In this document: in pieces, positions 50,701 through 62,299 of the stretch | Layout of the letters: each line of letters begins with the position of its first letter | How positions within the stretch are numbered: the stretch's first letter is position 1 | Assembly (NCBI GenBank): GCA_965153455.1 | Contig: OZ234501.1 | Location: 4,588,001-4,652,000, forward strand | Source of the DNA: Sphagnum compactum | Lineage: Eukaryota; Bryophyta; Sphagnopsida; Sphagnales | Length of the DNA: 64,000 nt | Direction: 5' to 3' | Notes under the pieces: generated by a model | What the model was told of the DNA's origin: nothing | The model's input: only the letters and a program-made list of their open reading frames with translations | The model's database searches: none | Translations under genes and position numbers: made by a program

Positions 50701-51990
50701 GGACTCTTTTACGTGGTTAATTTATGGTCTATGGTTCCTCCCAATAGACCAATTTTTATACCTCAAAATTTTGCACCTCAAATGCATTAAATTAATATGG
50801 TTTCAACTTGTTAATATAAACCAACACAAGGTTAGGTTCAAAGTTTTGTTAGGCAACACATATTGTACCCTGTATGGTCCAAACCATTTTAAGGTCAACT
50901 TCCTCAAATGTGACTTACTAGTACCCTTTAGAAACTAGTGAAACAAATCATCAAACTTGAATTTTTTTTGTTTATTCTTTTGTTGACTCCACAAGGCCCT
51001 ATTTCACTATTGTGTTCCTAACTTAACCTCAAATTGCAATGTATCCTCTTGTAATTTCTTTAACTCTAACACCTAACTTGTTAAAACTTTCACCAAATTT
51101 CCTCTTTTGTGGTTATTACCGACGACTAGCAAAATGTATTATGTAAGCATTAAAGGATCTAACCCATAAACCAATTGATATGGTGTGTAACTTATAGCTA
51201 GCTTGTATGTTGTTCTATAAAAAAACAAAACTATGGGTAAATGTTCATCTTAATTTGTTTTATTCTCACTAACCAACTTAGTCAATAATGTTCCAATACC
51301 TTGTTAGTGGATTGTGCATGATCATTCCCTTGTGGGTAATAAGTAGTAGAACTAACATGTTTTAGTAATAAATGATTTGTCAAATGTTTTATAGTATCAT
51401 TTATAAAATGCACCCCTTGGTCTGTGACTATAGTTAGTGGACATCCAAACTTGGTAAAAATGCACTCATATAAGAACTTTGTTGTTACTGATGTAATGTT
51501 TGTTTTTAAAACGTTCTGGCCTACATCCATTTGGTTGCATAATCTGTGGCCACCAATATGTATTTGTTCCCTATATACCTTCTTACTAGTTTGATTGGTC
51601 CCACAAAATCCAAACCCCATTTCATGAATGGTTCTTTTGGAAGAATTGTTACTAGTTTGGCCAAACTTTATGTAACCAACCTTCCAATATGCTGCATGCA
51701 TCACATGATCTGCAAAAATGACTAACATCTATGTACATTGTAAGCCACCAGTACCATGCATCTAAAATCTTCTTTTGTGTTATCCCAGTTGCAAAGTTCC
51801 CTCCTCCTGCTCCCTCATGCAACTCTTTCATCACCTTTTGAGCTTTTGTGGTTGATAAACACCTCTTCAATTTGTTGTCTTGCCCCATCACTAAAAGAAA
51901 TCTTGTCCTTTGCAACCAAAAAATCAATGTCTAAATCTTCTAAACGACTAGTAATTAACTATAATAATAAAATATTACTTCAAATCTTAT
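50701..51990 (-). pseudogene. Ty3/gypsy integrase remnant, second element
   Basis: On the minus strand the N-terminal zinc-binding module reads KVMKELHEGAGGGNFATG, then YIDVSHFCRSCDAC (about 51.7-51.85 kb). The catalytic core follows: TNITSVTTKFLYECIFTKFG, the second Asp in IVTDQGVHFINDTIKHL (about 51.4 kb) and YYPQGNDHAQSTNKVL at the position of the catalytic Glu, here Gln in AQSTN. The C-terminal tail reaches about 50.75 kb with LTLKWFGPYRVQYVLPNKT. It inserts retrotransposon DNA when intact. The first Asp region is frameshifted, RT and protease are absent upstream, and no LTRs were seen. It is a different lineage from the 18-kb element. Confidence 0.8.
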
Positions 51991-53779
51991 GTGTCAAAAA
52001 TTATAGTCATATTTTAAGGGTGTATTTGACTAGTAGACAATGACATGAAAACATGAAAGTTGATGTCATTTTTTCATTACAAGTTTTCATCCATATGGCA
52101 TCCACAATTGATGACAGAATGACGTGGATGTACAAAATATCATACGAAAATGTGATTAAAATAAATCATCTCAAATATAACTAAAGAATGACTCTGCAAA
52201 TAATGTGGACAAAATGATGTGTCATTACATACATAATGTGATCATAAAATTACTTTACAATGATTCAAAAATGACTATCAATGATTATCAAAATGACTAT
52301 CACACATAAGGAATTACGACATGTAGGGATACATATAAATAATATAAAAATTTTAATTATATTTTTCTTGAATATAGTTGATATATGACCCATTTTAAAA
52401 TATTTTATATGAGTAAATTAATTATCACACATTGAGATAAATTTTACTGATAAAAAATGATATACTAAAAATATTTTTTTATATTATAATTTAAAAATCA
52501 AATAGAAATGTAAAATGTGGTAAACATATAATTTATTTTTACATTAAATTTTTATCATCAATTGAGATAAAACCTTATATATTATATGTGTATAAATAAA
52601 TATTACACAATTATATTAAAGTATATGTGAAAAATTGAATAAAATTCATAATTTTAGAAAATTACTCAATATTTGATATTAATTATTATTTTAATGATAA
52701 TTTATATTTTAAAAATAACTTAATATGAATAAAATAAAAATTATATATATATATATATGATTAAATATTATAATTGATTTATGATTCAGTTATAAATATT
52801 ATGGACTCATATATTTAAATTAAAAGTTAATATAAAATTATGATATATTGGAAAAATGTTTGTATCATGTAAATTTATAAATCAAATGAAGGTTTAAGAT
52901 ACGAAAATATATTTCATTTATTCTTGTACTACCCACAAAGGTTTTTCCATTTAAAAATGATGTGTTTGAATGTTTTTTTCCAAAGAATGGTCATTGAAAT
53001 ATTATTCAATAACAAAAATCCAATATTTTTCTTTTGAAATGAATTCACATTTTTACGTGTGTGTGTGTGTGTGTGTACATTATTGAAGGAAATTTACAAA
53101 TAAGTTTTTAGTTTTTTCATTTGGACAACTTATCAATAAAATATGAATCATCAAATTTGAAGTTGTGTGTAATGTTTAAATGAAGTATGGTCTAAATAAA
53201 ATAAACACTAGATTGTTTACACAACAAGTGGGGTGGCTTAATTATAAAAGAATTCAATTCCATCCTTGGGGTCCAAAGATCAAACTTCACAAATGACATT
53301 GTTGCAATCAACAATGGAATATTGACCAAATATTCCATACCTAATTAAATTACCTAGGTTAGGTGCCTATCTAGGTAGATTATGTGGTCTACTTAACCAA
53401 TTAAACTAACTTTTAACCTTGTTTGATTTATGAATTTATATTGTTGACATGTGTCAACAATTGATAGGATGAAAATAATGAAAATAAAAATATATCTTAT
53501 TATTTACATTATAATAATATCAATTATTATAATGTTTAATAATAATAAATTACACAATGACTAAATTATGAATAATGACTTCACATATTTCCTTTATGAC
53601 TAATGAATGAAATGTGTTGCACATCATTGACACCTCATTGTGCCAAATCATGTCTTAAATGACTATTGTCCATAACGACTCATCCATAATGACTTTAGGG
53701 TTATTAGTCATTTTGGCCTTTATGATTAGAATACCAATCATAAACTTAGTCATATATTTGAAGATTTCTTTTAGTGCAT
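51991..53779. other. very AT-rich intergenic DNA
   Basis: No gene was recognised. TA-rich runs lie near 52741-52758. Sequence rich in AATGACTATCA, GACTCATCCATAATGACT and related words lies at 52080-52330 and 53560-53760 and may be the two ends of one AT-rich element. Confidence 0.4.
53055..53077. repeat. (GT)n microsatellite
   Basis: About ten GT units in a row within AT-rich DNA. Confidence 0.9.
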
Positions 53780-54785
53780 CCTATACAAAATATTATTCTT
53801 CATTGTAAAAGGTTCAACCCTCCTGGCCTGTTGACAAATATTCTTCCATCTATCCTGTTTGTAAAAACCTTCTAACATCATTTAACCATTCTAGTATGCG
53901 GAGCTCAACCAGTTAAGCAATCTCCAAGTCTTGAATGCAAGCTCCAATCTGATTTCGGGATCAGTTCCTTAAAGGCCCGCGGGGTTGGGAGTTTTGCGGG
54001 TTTTAGCGCTGGACGGAAATTCATCCACGGGCTCGTTTCCTTTCTGATTGAGCTCTGTGCCAAACCAGTTCATTAACGCAACAACTCTTAGAAAGAATTC
54101 AAGGCATCTATTTGAACAATGTCATTGGCCATAGATTTTTTCTTTGCACCTAGGGACAAGCCTATAATGTTATTACAACGTATAAGTATCAGTTTACCTA
54201 AGTTTACTGCTCAAAACAATTCAAAATTCCCATTCTACTCATCCGATTGGTCATGTAAGCTTTTCTCATCCCAAGGCAAAAGGCGTCCATAAACCCTGCA
54301 TATTTGTGTCTATTTTTACACTAAAATCCTATAACCCTTGTCTATATAGAGACAAAGTTTGTAACTGTCCATGGATGCAGGAAGGGAAAGATCCCCAAAT
54401 AGATGAATGAAGAGGACATGACATGAACTAACTTAATAAAGAAAGGATGGATTGCGTTTGCATTCAATCGAATTTCAGATGGACTAGGTAACCAGCGAGA
54501 GGCCTTTGGTTAAGGAAAATAGCTGGGTGCTGGAGTAGCACTGAGGCTAGTTCCAGTAACCAGCAGTCTCCTTGACATAACCAGGAATCCTTTACATCCA
54601 TAACCTGCTCAGCAAGTGGATGCAAATCACTTTCTCATTCATACACAGAATGGATATAGATCACTTTTCGTCCACAAACGGAGAATCAGATAGAGGCAGC
54701 TTTAATAATAAGCAATACCTGGATGGTGGATATCGAATCAGGAAAAGACACGTCATCGAGTTAGCACCTGAAGTTGGGTTATGAT
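53780..54785. other. upstream region of MFP2
   Basis: No coding sequence was recognised. Composition becomes less AT-rich towards the MFP2 gene, as expected for its 5' flank. A GC-rich patch (GGCCCGCGGGGTTGGGAG) lies at about 53972-53989. Confidence 0.4.
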
Positions 54786-54796
54786 CTATAATAAAA
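54786..54796 (+). promoter_or_regulatory. possible TATA box of MFP2
   Basis: CTATAATAAAA lies about 530 bases before the start codon. It is a reasonable TATA-like word upstream of a CT-rich leader, but transcript data would be needed to place the start site. Confidence 0.3.
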
Positions 54797-55020
54797 GAAC
54801 AAACAAACCAACGAAACCAAGCACACAAAAACTGCATCGCCGTTGATGTGTACACATGTCCGATCGTGGACCACACGATGATGAGATCCCAATACAGATC
54901 GAACTCAATCCACCGCCCGTGTTCGGTGGCGGCATTCTTTTGTCGTTTGCAGCGCTTTGACGGTCTAACTCGACGTGTAAACGATGCAAGCAAACGCAAA
55001 GCAAGCACGCAAGCAAGTTC

Positions 55021-55059
55021 TCTCTTTTGCGCGCTCTCTCGCTCTCTCTCACTCGCTTC
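55021..55059 (+). promoter_or_regulatory. CT-rich Y patch upstream of MFP2
   Basis: A TCTCTT...GCTCTCTCGCTCTCTCTCACTCGC stretch resembles the pyrimidine patches common near plant transcription starts. It may lie in the promoter or the 5' leader. Confidence 0.4.
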
Positions 55060-55111
55060 TGAATCCAATTGTGAATCGCTTCTTTGGTTGTGTGAGATTG
55101 GCGATTTACAT

Positions 55112-55286
55112 GTAAGATCGTGCTTTTGAGGCTGTGGTTATTTGAAGAGGAGATTCAGGCGTTTGGTGGAGTAATTGGTGGAGTAATTTTGGCGGGCGGG
55201 GGGGGCGGAGGGGTGTTTTTTTCTTTGTTCTTTCTTTTGGGGTGCTTGTTTTGGGGTTTTATTTTTGGGGAAGTAGTACCTAGCAG
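55112..55286 (+). other. possible leader intron of MFP2
   Basis: GTAAGATC at 55112 is a good donor, and a T-rich stretch leads to an acceptor TACCTAGCAG ending at 55286. Removing these 175 bases deletes a G- and T-rich segment that would otherwise code an improbable Gly/Phe-rich N-terminus. It joins AT from 55110-55111 to G at 55287 and so creates an ATG in frame with the enzyme, ten codons before the start at 55315. This is a prediction from splice-site words only. Confidence 0.4.
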
Positions 55287-55314
55287 GAGGAGGAGGAGGT
55301 GGGAGAGAGAGATC

Positions 55315-57480
55315 ATGGGGAAGGGGAGCGTGCGGATGGAGATTGGTTCCGACGGCGTGGCTGTGATCACGTTGGAGAATCCGCCTGTGAATTCGTTGGC
55401 GTTTGAGGTTTTGTTTGGGATCAAGGAGAAGTATGATGAAGCGATGGCGAGAGAGGAGGTGAAGGCAATCGTTGTGACGGGTGCCGGAGGTAAGTTTTCC
55501 GGCGGTTTTGACATCGCGAGCTTTCCGGCGATTCAGCAGACTGGGGAGATTGGGGATCTGAACCGAATATCGGTGGATCTCATGATTGATACAATCGAGG
55601 AGGCCAAGAAGCCGTCGGTGGCGGCGATTGAGGGGCTTGCGCTCGGTGGGGGTTTGGAACTGGCTATGTCTTGTCATGCCCGCATTTCTGCTCCCAAGGC
55701 GCAGTTAGGGCTTCCAGAGCTTCAGCTTGGAATTATCCCAGGTTTTGGTGGCACGCAACGATTGCCGCGGTTGGTGGGCTTGACCAAAGCCATAGAGATG
55801 ATGTTGTTGTCCAAGCCCATTCCAGCAGAGACAGGTGAAGAACTCGGACTTGTAGATGCTATTGTGCCTCCTGCAGAGTTGTTGCTTGTTGCACGTAAAT
55901 GGGCGCTGGAAATTGCGGAGGGAACGAAGCCCAGATTGTCATCGCTGCGGCGCACTGATAAACTAGAGCCTCTTGGAGAGGCTCGGGAGATCATCAAGTT
56001 TGCCAGGGCGCAGGTGAAGCGAACTGCCCCCAATCTGACACACCCTCAACTGTGCCTTGATGCCATCGAGGAAGGTGTGGTTTCTGGTGGATATGCTGGT
56101 GTTATTAAGGAACTTGAACATTTTGCAACGGTCGTTGTCTCTGACACCGCCAAGAGCCTTGTCAACGTCTTCTTTGCACAACGCGCCACAGCTAGGGTTC
56201 CAGGAGTGACTGACTTGGGATTGAAGCCACGGAGTATCAAAAGAGTGGCTGTGGTAGGGGGTGGACTCATGGGATCAGGTATTGCCACTGCCCTGATCCT
56301 CAGTAACATTCCAGTTCTGTTGAAGGAAATCAACGATCAGTTCTTGCAGCAGGGACTGGGCCGCATACGAGCAAACTTACAGAGCCAAGTGAAGAAGGGG
56401 AAGATGTCACAAGACAAGTTTGAGAAGACCATGGACATGGTGATAGGAACCCTGACCTATAAGGACTTCAAGACTGTTGATATGGTGATTGAGGCTGTGA
56501 TAGAGAATATTGAACTCAAGCAAAACATATTTTTGGAATTGGAGAAGAATTGTAACCCTAATTGTGTGCTTGCCACCAACACATCCACCATCGACCTCAA
56601 TTTGGTGGGTGCAAAGATTCAATCTCAGGACCGGCTTGTTGGTGCCCACTTTTTCAGCCCAGCTCATGTGATGCCACTTTTGGAGATTGTGCGGACTGAG
56701 AATACATCGGCACAAGTTCTGGTTGATCTCATGGCAGTGGGAAAAACCATCAAGAAGGTGCCAGTGGTAGTTGGCAACTGTACAGGTTTTGCTGTGAATC
56801 GAGTTTTCTTTCCCTACACAATGGCAGCATGTTTGCTTGTCGATCTCGGTGTTGATATCTACCTCATTGACAATGTCATAAAGGCTTGGGGGATGCCTAT
56901 GGGACCCTTCAGACTGACAGATTTGGTGGGGTTTGGAGTTGGAGTGGCAGTTGGAGCACAATTTGTGAAAACTTTTCCTGATCGTGTGTATGTCTCTCAG
57001 CTCATCCCTCTTATGCTGCAAGCCAAACATCTTGGAGAATCAAACGGCAAGGGCTTCTATGAGTATGATGGGAAACGGAAGGCTCGTCCAGCTCCTGATA
57101 TAATGCAGTTTGTGAAACAGTCACAGGAGGAAGCTGGCATCATGCCCAATAACAAGCCTTTGGCAGTGAGTGAGCAGGACATTGTGGAGATGATCATGTT
57201 TCCAGTCGTCAATGAAGCCTGCCGTGTGTTGGCAGAGGGAGTGGTGGTAAAGGCTTCCGATCTTGACATTGCTTCAGTTCTTGGCATGGGGTTCCCACCT
57301 TACCGAGGGGGAATTGTTTTCTGGGCTGACTTGGTGGGTCCAAAGCATATCTTTGCAAGGCTGAACAAATGGGCACAAGCATATGGTGACTTCTTCAAGC
57401 CTTGTGCCTTCCTGGAAGAGCGTGCTGCCAGTGGTGTGAGTTTGAGTACTCCAATAAAGGACAGCAAATCTCGCCTCTAA
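55315..57480 (+). CDS. MFP2: peroxisomal fatty acid beta-oxidation multifunctional protein MFP2
   Basis: The enzyme catalyses two core steps of peroxisomal beta-oxidation, 2-enoyl-CoA hydration and L-3-hydroxyacyl-CoA dehydrogenation. From the ATG at 55315 it has 721 residues, close to Arabidopsis MFP2 and AIM1. Residues about 10-200 are the crotonase domain, with GKFSGGFDIASF, the catalytic Glu115 in GGGLELAMSCHARI and Glu135 in LGLPELQLG. The NAD-binding Rossmann motif is VVGGGLMGSG (313-322). The dehydrogenase His445 lies in GAHFFSPAH and its partner Glu457 in PLLEIVR. Dehydrogenase C-terminal repeats follow (GNCTGFAVNR at 487; FPPYRGGIVFW at 660). The last residues SRL are a type 1 peroxisomal targeting signal; the SRL ending and overall wording favour MFP2 over AIM1. 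I prefer 55315 because homology starts there. The open frame extends upstream to an ATG at 55120, but that extension is low-complexity and probably intronic. The frame is uninterrupted, unlike the many-exon plant orthologues I know. Confidence 0.95.
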   Translation: MGKGSVRMEIGSDGVAVITLENPPVNSLAFEVLFGIKEKYDEAMAREEVKAIVVTGAGGKFSGGFDIASFPAIQQTGEIGDLNRISVDLMIDTIEEAKKPSVAAIEGLALGGGLELAMSCHARISAPKAQLGLPELQLGIIPGFGGTQRLPRLVGLTKAIEMMLLSKPIPAETGEELGLVDAIVPPAELLLVARKWALEIAEGTKPRLSSLRRTDKLEPLGEAREIIKFARAQVKRTAPNLTHPQLCLDAIEEGVVSGGYAGVIKELEHFATVVVSDTAKSLVNVFFAQRATARVPGVTDLGLKPRSIKRVAVVGGGLMGSGIATALILSNIPVLLKEINDQFLQQGLGRIRANLQSQVKKGKMSQDKFEKTMDMVIGTLTYKDFKTVDMVIEAVIENIELKQNIFLELEKNCNPNCVLATNTSTIDLNLVGAKIQSQDRLVGAHFFSPAHVMPLLEIVRTENTSAQVLVDLMAVGKTIKKVPVVVGNCTGFAVNRVFFPYTMAACLLVDLGVDIYLIDNVIKAWGMPMGPFRLTDLVGFGVGVAVGAQFVKTFPDRVYVSQLIPLMLQAKHLGESNGKGFYEYDGKRKARPAPDIMQFVKQSQEEAGIMPNNKPLAVSEQDIVEMIMFPVVNEACRVLAEGVVVKASDLDIASVLGMGFPPYRGGIVFWADLVGPKHIFARLNKWAQAYGDFFKPCAFLEERAASGVSLSTPIKDSKSRL

Positions 57481-57658
57481 GATTACTGACCTGCATAATG
57501 TAAGTGATCTGCTGGGATCATGATGTATGAGGGTCAATTGCAGGACGTGCAGTTGTAGAGACATTGTTTGGATCACTATATGAAAGAGATTGGTCTTGTT
57601 GCAGACAATACTACAGTTGTACAGTTCCTTCAGTTTTAAGTGGGATCAGCTTCATTTC

Positions 57659-57664
57659 AATAAG
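57659..57664 (+). terminator. possible polyadenylation signal of MFP2
   Basis: AATAAG, a common variant of AATAAA, lies 179 bases after the stop codon and is followed by TG-rich sequence. No A run follows, so there is no sign here of a processed-mRNA tail. Confidence 0.35.
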
Positions 57665-60600
57665 ACCTTGTGCTGGAGTGAAAGAAAGTGCAATGTGTCA
57701 ATTTAGGACACCCTAACTCTCCATGTACATAGCAGCCTAGCAACCCAGATGTTATGTCCCAGTAAACTACGAATAGAACACACATGGTCTCTCCTCAACT
57801 TTCAGATGTGGATGCTGTCTAAAATATCCTAGCAGTCAGGGCAACTCACTTCAACAACTCACTTCTTACCCCAGACTCTTGAAAGCCTTTAGGGCTCACA
57901 AACCATAGACAACTTGTTCATCCACTGATGGACATTATTGCTGGTTAGCTTTTCTGAGGAGCAACTAGCATAGTTTGAACTCTGAATCCATGACCAATTG
58001 CTAGGGGATGAACCTTGGTGCTAACATATCTGCATAACATAAGTTACCAATTCCACATTGGGTACAGAGAAATCAGCAGGTTCTAGCCCATGATGGGTGG
58101 TTTTCTTGTCTGCAATGCGTGCCTTCCTAACTGATTGTGCACCCCAAGTTCTTTATGTGAGAAAAGAATGTAGTAATACAATATGAAAACTTTGTGTCTG
58201 CTCAAAGATTGACCTGCTATTTCTGATCAGCATTGTTTGCATCACAGTAACAATCAAATGAATTAGGTTAAGGTTTTCCTATAATCACCCATGGTAAGCA
58301 ATGGCATTACTGCTATCATACCAATCCTTTTATCACTTTTCTTCCTGTCACTGGACCCAACATTCCACATTTGCAATGCATGCAAAAACATCTGGATGCA
58401 AGGAAAATGAAGACAGCATGGCATGTGGTCCCATTGTTGTGGAGAGTTCTGAGGTCACAATAGTACAGCAGCAGTAGCTGCCTCAAGTTATCTAGTGCTG
58501 AGAGAAGCACCTGATGACCCACCACCACCATCATAAAACAGTAACACATGCAGAAGGCACACAGGGTGTGGATAGTTTCTGCATCTTTTGGCAACTTGTT
58601 CAAGAGTTTCCATTTGCATCTCAAGTGCAGCAGCAGAAATAAGAAAACTAGGGAAATCAACCACAAACAGTTTACCATTTCTTGGCCCTGATAACATCTT
58701 ATCACCTGTGGTTATAAATAATGTGTTGTGTGTGTCCCTGTGCACATATGAATGATACTCATCTTTCCCAAGGCTGGCTCATAGATCAACATGAATTATC
58801 CTTCAATGACTACATGTGAAAGTCTTCTTCAGTTTCAGAAGCAAGGAAAAATGTTTTCTTTGGAACTTGAACATGGTGACTAATGTAAAGTGCCAAATGG
58901 TGTGAAAACTTTTCTGGTATTGATGGTAGCTGATTTCAAAGGGTTAGGTAGTTCATGACAGATGTGTGCAAGACTTTGGCAGCTCAGTTTGTGGTTGAAT
59001 TCTTAATATTCAGAACTGGTTGTTTTCAAGTCACTATATTTTTGCCAATTTGGCAGTGGCATTTGTACTTCTTTTAGTGTATGTTAAATGAGCGTTGTCT
59101 GGAGATGGAGGTAGAACAGCAACCATCACATGTGAATGTCCTGGATGTGTTGAAGCCATTTAAGGTGCTGTTGTGTTTGGTTTTGTAAGCATGGAACAGG
59201 AGATGACAAAGAAGAGTAGATCAGGGGAGAAAGTGAAAGAGATGAGAAGAGAAGTTTATGTCATAGCTGAACCTCGAGAATGGTGTTGTGTTGCATTTTC
59301 ACGATGCTTTGTTCTAGCAACTGTAAGTCGAACAATTTATCAAACAAGCGTATCATCTGACTGGATGAATATCAGTAGAAAGGTTTTTCATTTTAGACTA
59401 CGATTGAACATTTTGTGATTTCAATGTAGTTGTGAATCAGACTTGTGATTCTAGTTTTGGAACTCATGATAAAACATAACATCTTAACTGTTTGCAAATG
59501 CTTAGGATGTAACTAAGGGGTAAGCAATAAAAGATTTCAGAGCAAGGAATAAACCCAAATCAAGAAAACCTCACATCAAGACTTGTCTACACTCATTGAC
59601 CCTATAGCCACCAAATCACTCAACGGGTTATTTAGAAGCTTTGGCCAATTTTCTTCAGCACAAGGAGCTCACCACCATAAAATGTTTTGGTGTCTTATTC
59701 AGGTACTTTTTTAGGTTTCTGTTAGGTGGGACAGGTGGTGGTTTGCTGGTTTCACTTCTGGTTCTGCTGTTCCACTTGTGATGCGAACCAACAGTGGGGC
59801 ACACCAGTTATGTTCGGAAACAGGCCCTGGTATACCACCTGTTCTCATCTGACAGGAGGAGTGGAAGGGGCCCTACTATAGTCTGTGACCCCTAAACTGG
59901 AAGTTCAGAAGGTAAAGCTCACATGTTCAGGTTTCAAACTCTGCCACTAGAAGAAATCAGTCTGCCCCACTTACCATATCATGTCCAAATGGGTAACACC
60001 CTGCCAAAGGGTGCTTATTTGGGAACACCCCCCTCCCCCCCCCCCGACCCCCCCATGTAAAGAACTGGCAGAAAAGTATTGTTTATTTTTTTCCTTGTGA
60101 CACCTAGTGGATATGGGTATGATGGAAAACTTAAAGAAGTAAAATGCCTTCCAGTGCAAACATTCACTTTCCAAGGTGCCTCACCCTTTGTCAAGGAGAC
60201 ATTCTGTTGGATAAGGTGCCCTCCAGATACATCAGGAATTTTCTGCCAGTGCTTTACATGCTATAAAGGAAGAAGATGAAAAGAAAACTTGATGCACAAT
60301 TCAAATGTTCAATTTCAAGCATTAACATCAATATATCTTACCTTTCACATTTGCCATGGGGTATGGATTGGATGAAATCATGGTCCCTTTACCTAGGTGT
60401 ACTCTTCTAAAATCAGGTATATGTTTGACCCTAAGGGTAAATTTTTTTAGACATATATATTTTATAACCTTTCAAATCCCTAGCATAAATGATCATTAGG
60501 TTTCGATGACAAGTGCCTATTATGTGGTTACATTGGTATCTTTTTGAAATCAGTGGGCATCATTTAACTATAACCAATTGTTATTTGCAATGTGCTTTTG

Positions 60601-61200
60601 ATACTTTAAAAATCATTTGATACACTAAGGACTTTTTTAACATGTCTAAACTTAGGAAGGGTAAAAAAAATTCAAAATGCAATTACAAGAAGTTGCCACA
60701 TTTTCAAGTTTATGGGCAAGGTAAAATCATTGTTAATTTAATGAAAAAGCACCAATATGCTACTAACACTTGGTGTGAGCAACACATTGAGTGTATTAAT
60801 ATGAGTATTCCACACTTGAAAAATAAATGGTTGCATATGAAAAATTGGCACTTGGTATATGTTTCTTTCCTTTTTTCTATTATAGCCTATTGATATTTGC
60901 ATTTTTTAAGTTTGTTTTGAATATTTTGTTCAACTTTCAACAAGAAGTATGCTGCAAATTAGCATGTAGGGTCACATTTTTTAAGCTTTTATAAATCAAA
61001 TTATTTCAACTTCCTCTTCACATGTTCTTTTTGTGTTATTCTAAAAGTGTTTTGGAGTACAATTCTAACACTTTTACAAAGTTATCACATGTCCTTGTGA
61101 CCTAATTTTGTGCAAGTAAATATTATACCATGTGTTTAGCATGTAAGATTAATCTTATGTTGATTTTCACAAATTTGAATGTAAGATGCATAAAAATTAA
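57665..61200. other. intergenic DNA after MFP2
   Basis: No gene was recognised. The first 2 kb are less AT-rich. Near 59890-59950 there is a B-box-like GGTTTCAAACTC without a clear A box. A poly-C tract lies at about 60031-60056. The part 60642-60893 is open on the + strand and Lys/Asn-rich, and could be flanking or 5' sequence of the pogo element, but it shows no motif. Confidence 0.4.
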
Positions 61201-61743
61201 TATATATATTTTACAATGGTTTTAAACATAGAGGGGAAATTGTTGCATTCGTATGAACATAGTTATCAAGTTGAATTACATGCATTGGAACATGTAATTC
61301 AAACCCCACCAAATGGTCCTTTGACCATGAAGACCTCCTTTGAAAAGTTGTCTTTTGACACACTAGGATGCAACAAGGCCCTTGCCTTGTCAACATTGCA
61401 TTCATCCCCACAACCTGGATGCCTCATTTTGTAACTGGCAAGGAAGGTCAAGATCATTTCTGCATCAAACACATAATTGTATGCCTTCTTGACGAAATTT
61501 TCTTTTTTGCAAAAGCGCCACTAGAAGGCTTCCCTGAACAACCTTGTAGTCTCCATGCATGCCAAGGTTCTAGCTGAGAAGCTGGGAGTAGAAGGGGATT
61601 TCAATGGGTTAGATGGGTGACTAACCAACTTTAAGAAGTGCCATGGCATCAAGTGTTTCAAGGTGCACATGGAGGTCAATGCAGTCAATGCTGAAGGTGT
61701 TGCACATGCCCAAGAAAAACTCTTAGGCTTCATTGAAGGACAT

Positions 61744-61893
61744 GTACGCATTTCATAATTAGCAATTTTCCTTTATGACTCTTTATGCTTGCCCAAAAAA
61801 ACTTGTATAAAAATTGTATGTGCTTGATCAAAACTTGGAAGGCTGTTTTAAAAGCCTAAAGTATGAATGACAACCTTGGTTTTTATGTTATAG
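61744..61893 (+). other. probable intron 1 of the pogo transposase
   Basis: It begins GTACGC and ends TATGTTATAG. Splicing joins EGH directly to GFLLDDVYNMDKTG without changing the frame, and the 150 bases between have no protein resemblance and are AT-rich. Confidence 0.65.
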
Positions 61894-62185
61894 GGATTTC
61901 TACTAGACGACGTTTACAACATGGACAAGACAGGCCTATTATACCGTGCACAACCGAACAAGACCTTGTTGGTGGAAGTTGTCTAGGGAGCAAAGGTCAA
62001 CAAGGAATGCATCATCCTAAACCTCACCGTCAACTGCATTGGGATGGACAAGCTAAAGCCTATCATCATCTAGGAGAGCAAGTGCCCTCATTGTTGTGGC
62101 AAAAACTTCTAAACCATTGCAACTTGTGGAATACTACACCAACAAGTCTTAGATGATTGGATTGATATGCTTCAATCCTATATAG

Positions 62186-62299
62186 GTTCATGTTGATTTA
62201 TTTTTGTTTCAATTTCAATCTTGAAGAAAATCAAGAAACGTATTTATCGTAATATGCCTTGGGAGGTAAAGCTTTAAATGAGAGGTTATACTTTTATAG
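62186..62299 (+). other. probable intron 2 of the pogo transposase
   Basis: It begins GTTCATG and ends CTTTTATAG, lying between WIDMLQSYI and FVDWAEKFNN, which should be nearly adjacent in this family. With these exact borders the phase does not fit, so either the donor differs or a small indel has occurred. Confidence 0.5.

Noticed and set aside
55120-55314. Upstream in-frame ATG that would add 65 residues to MFP2
   Set aside because: The extension is Gly/Phe-rich then Arg-rich, unlike any known MFP2 N-terminus, lies mostly in the predicted leader intron, and would hinder the C-terminal targeting logic by adding a hydrophobic stretch. Homology begins at 55315.
55138-57030. Several antisense frames of up to 207 codons over the MFP2 gene
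   Set aside because: They are shadows of the real coding frame and show no family resemblance.
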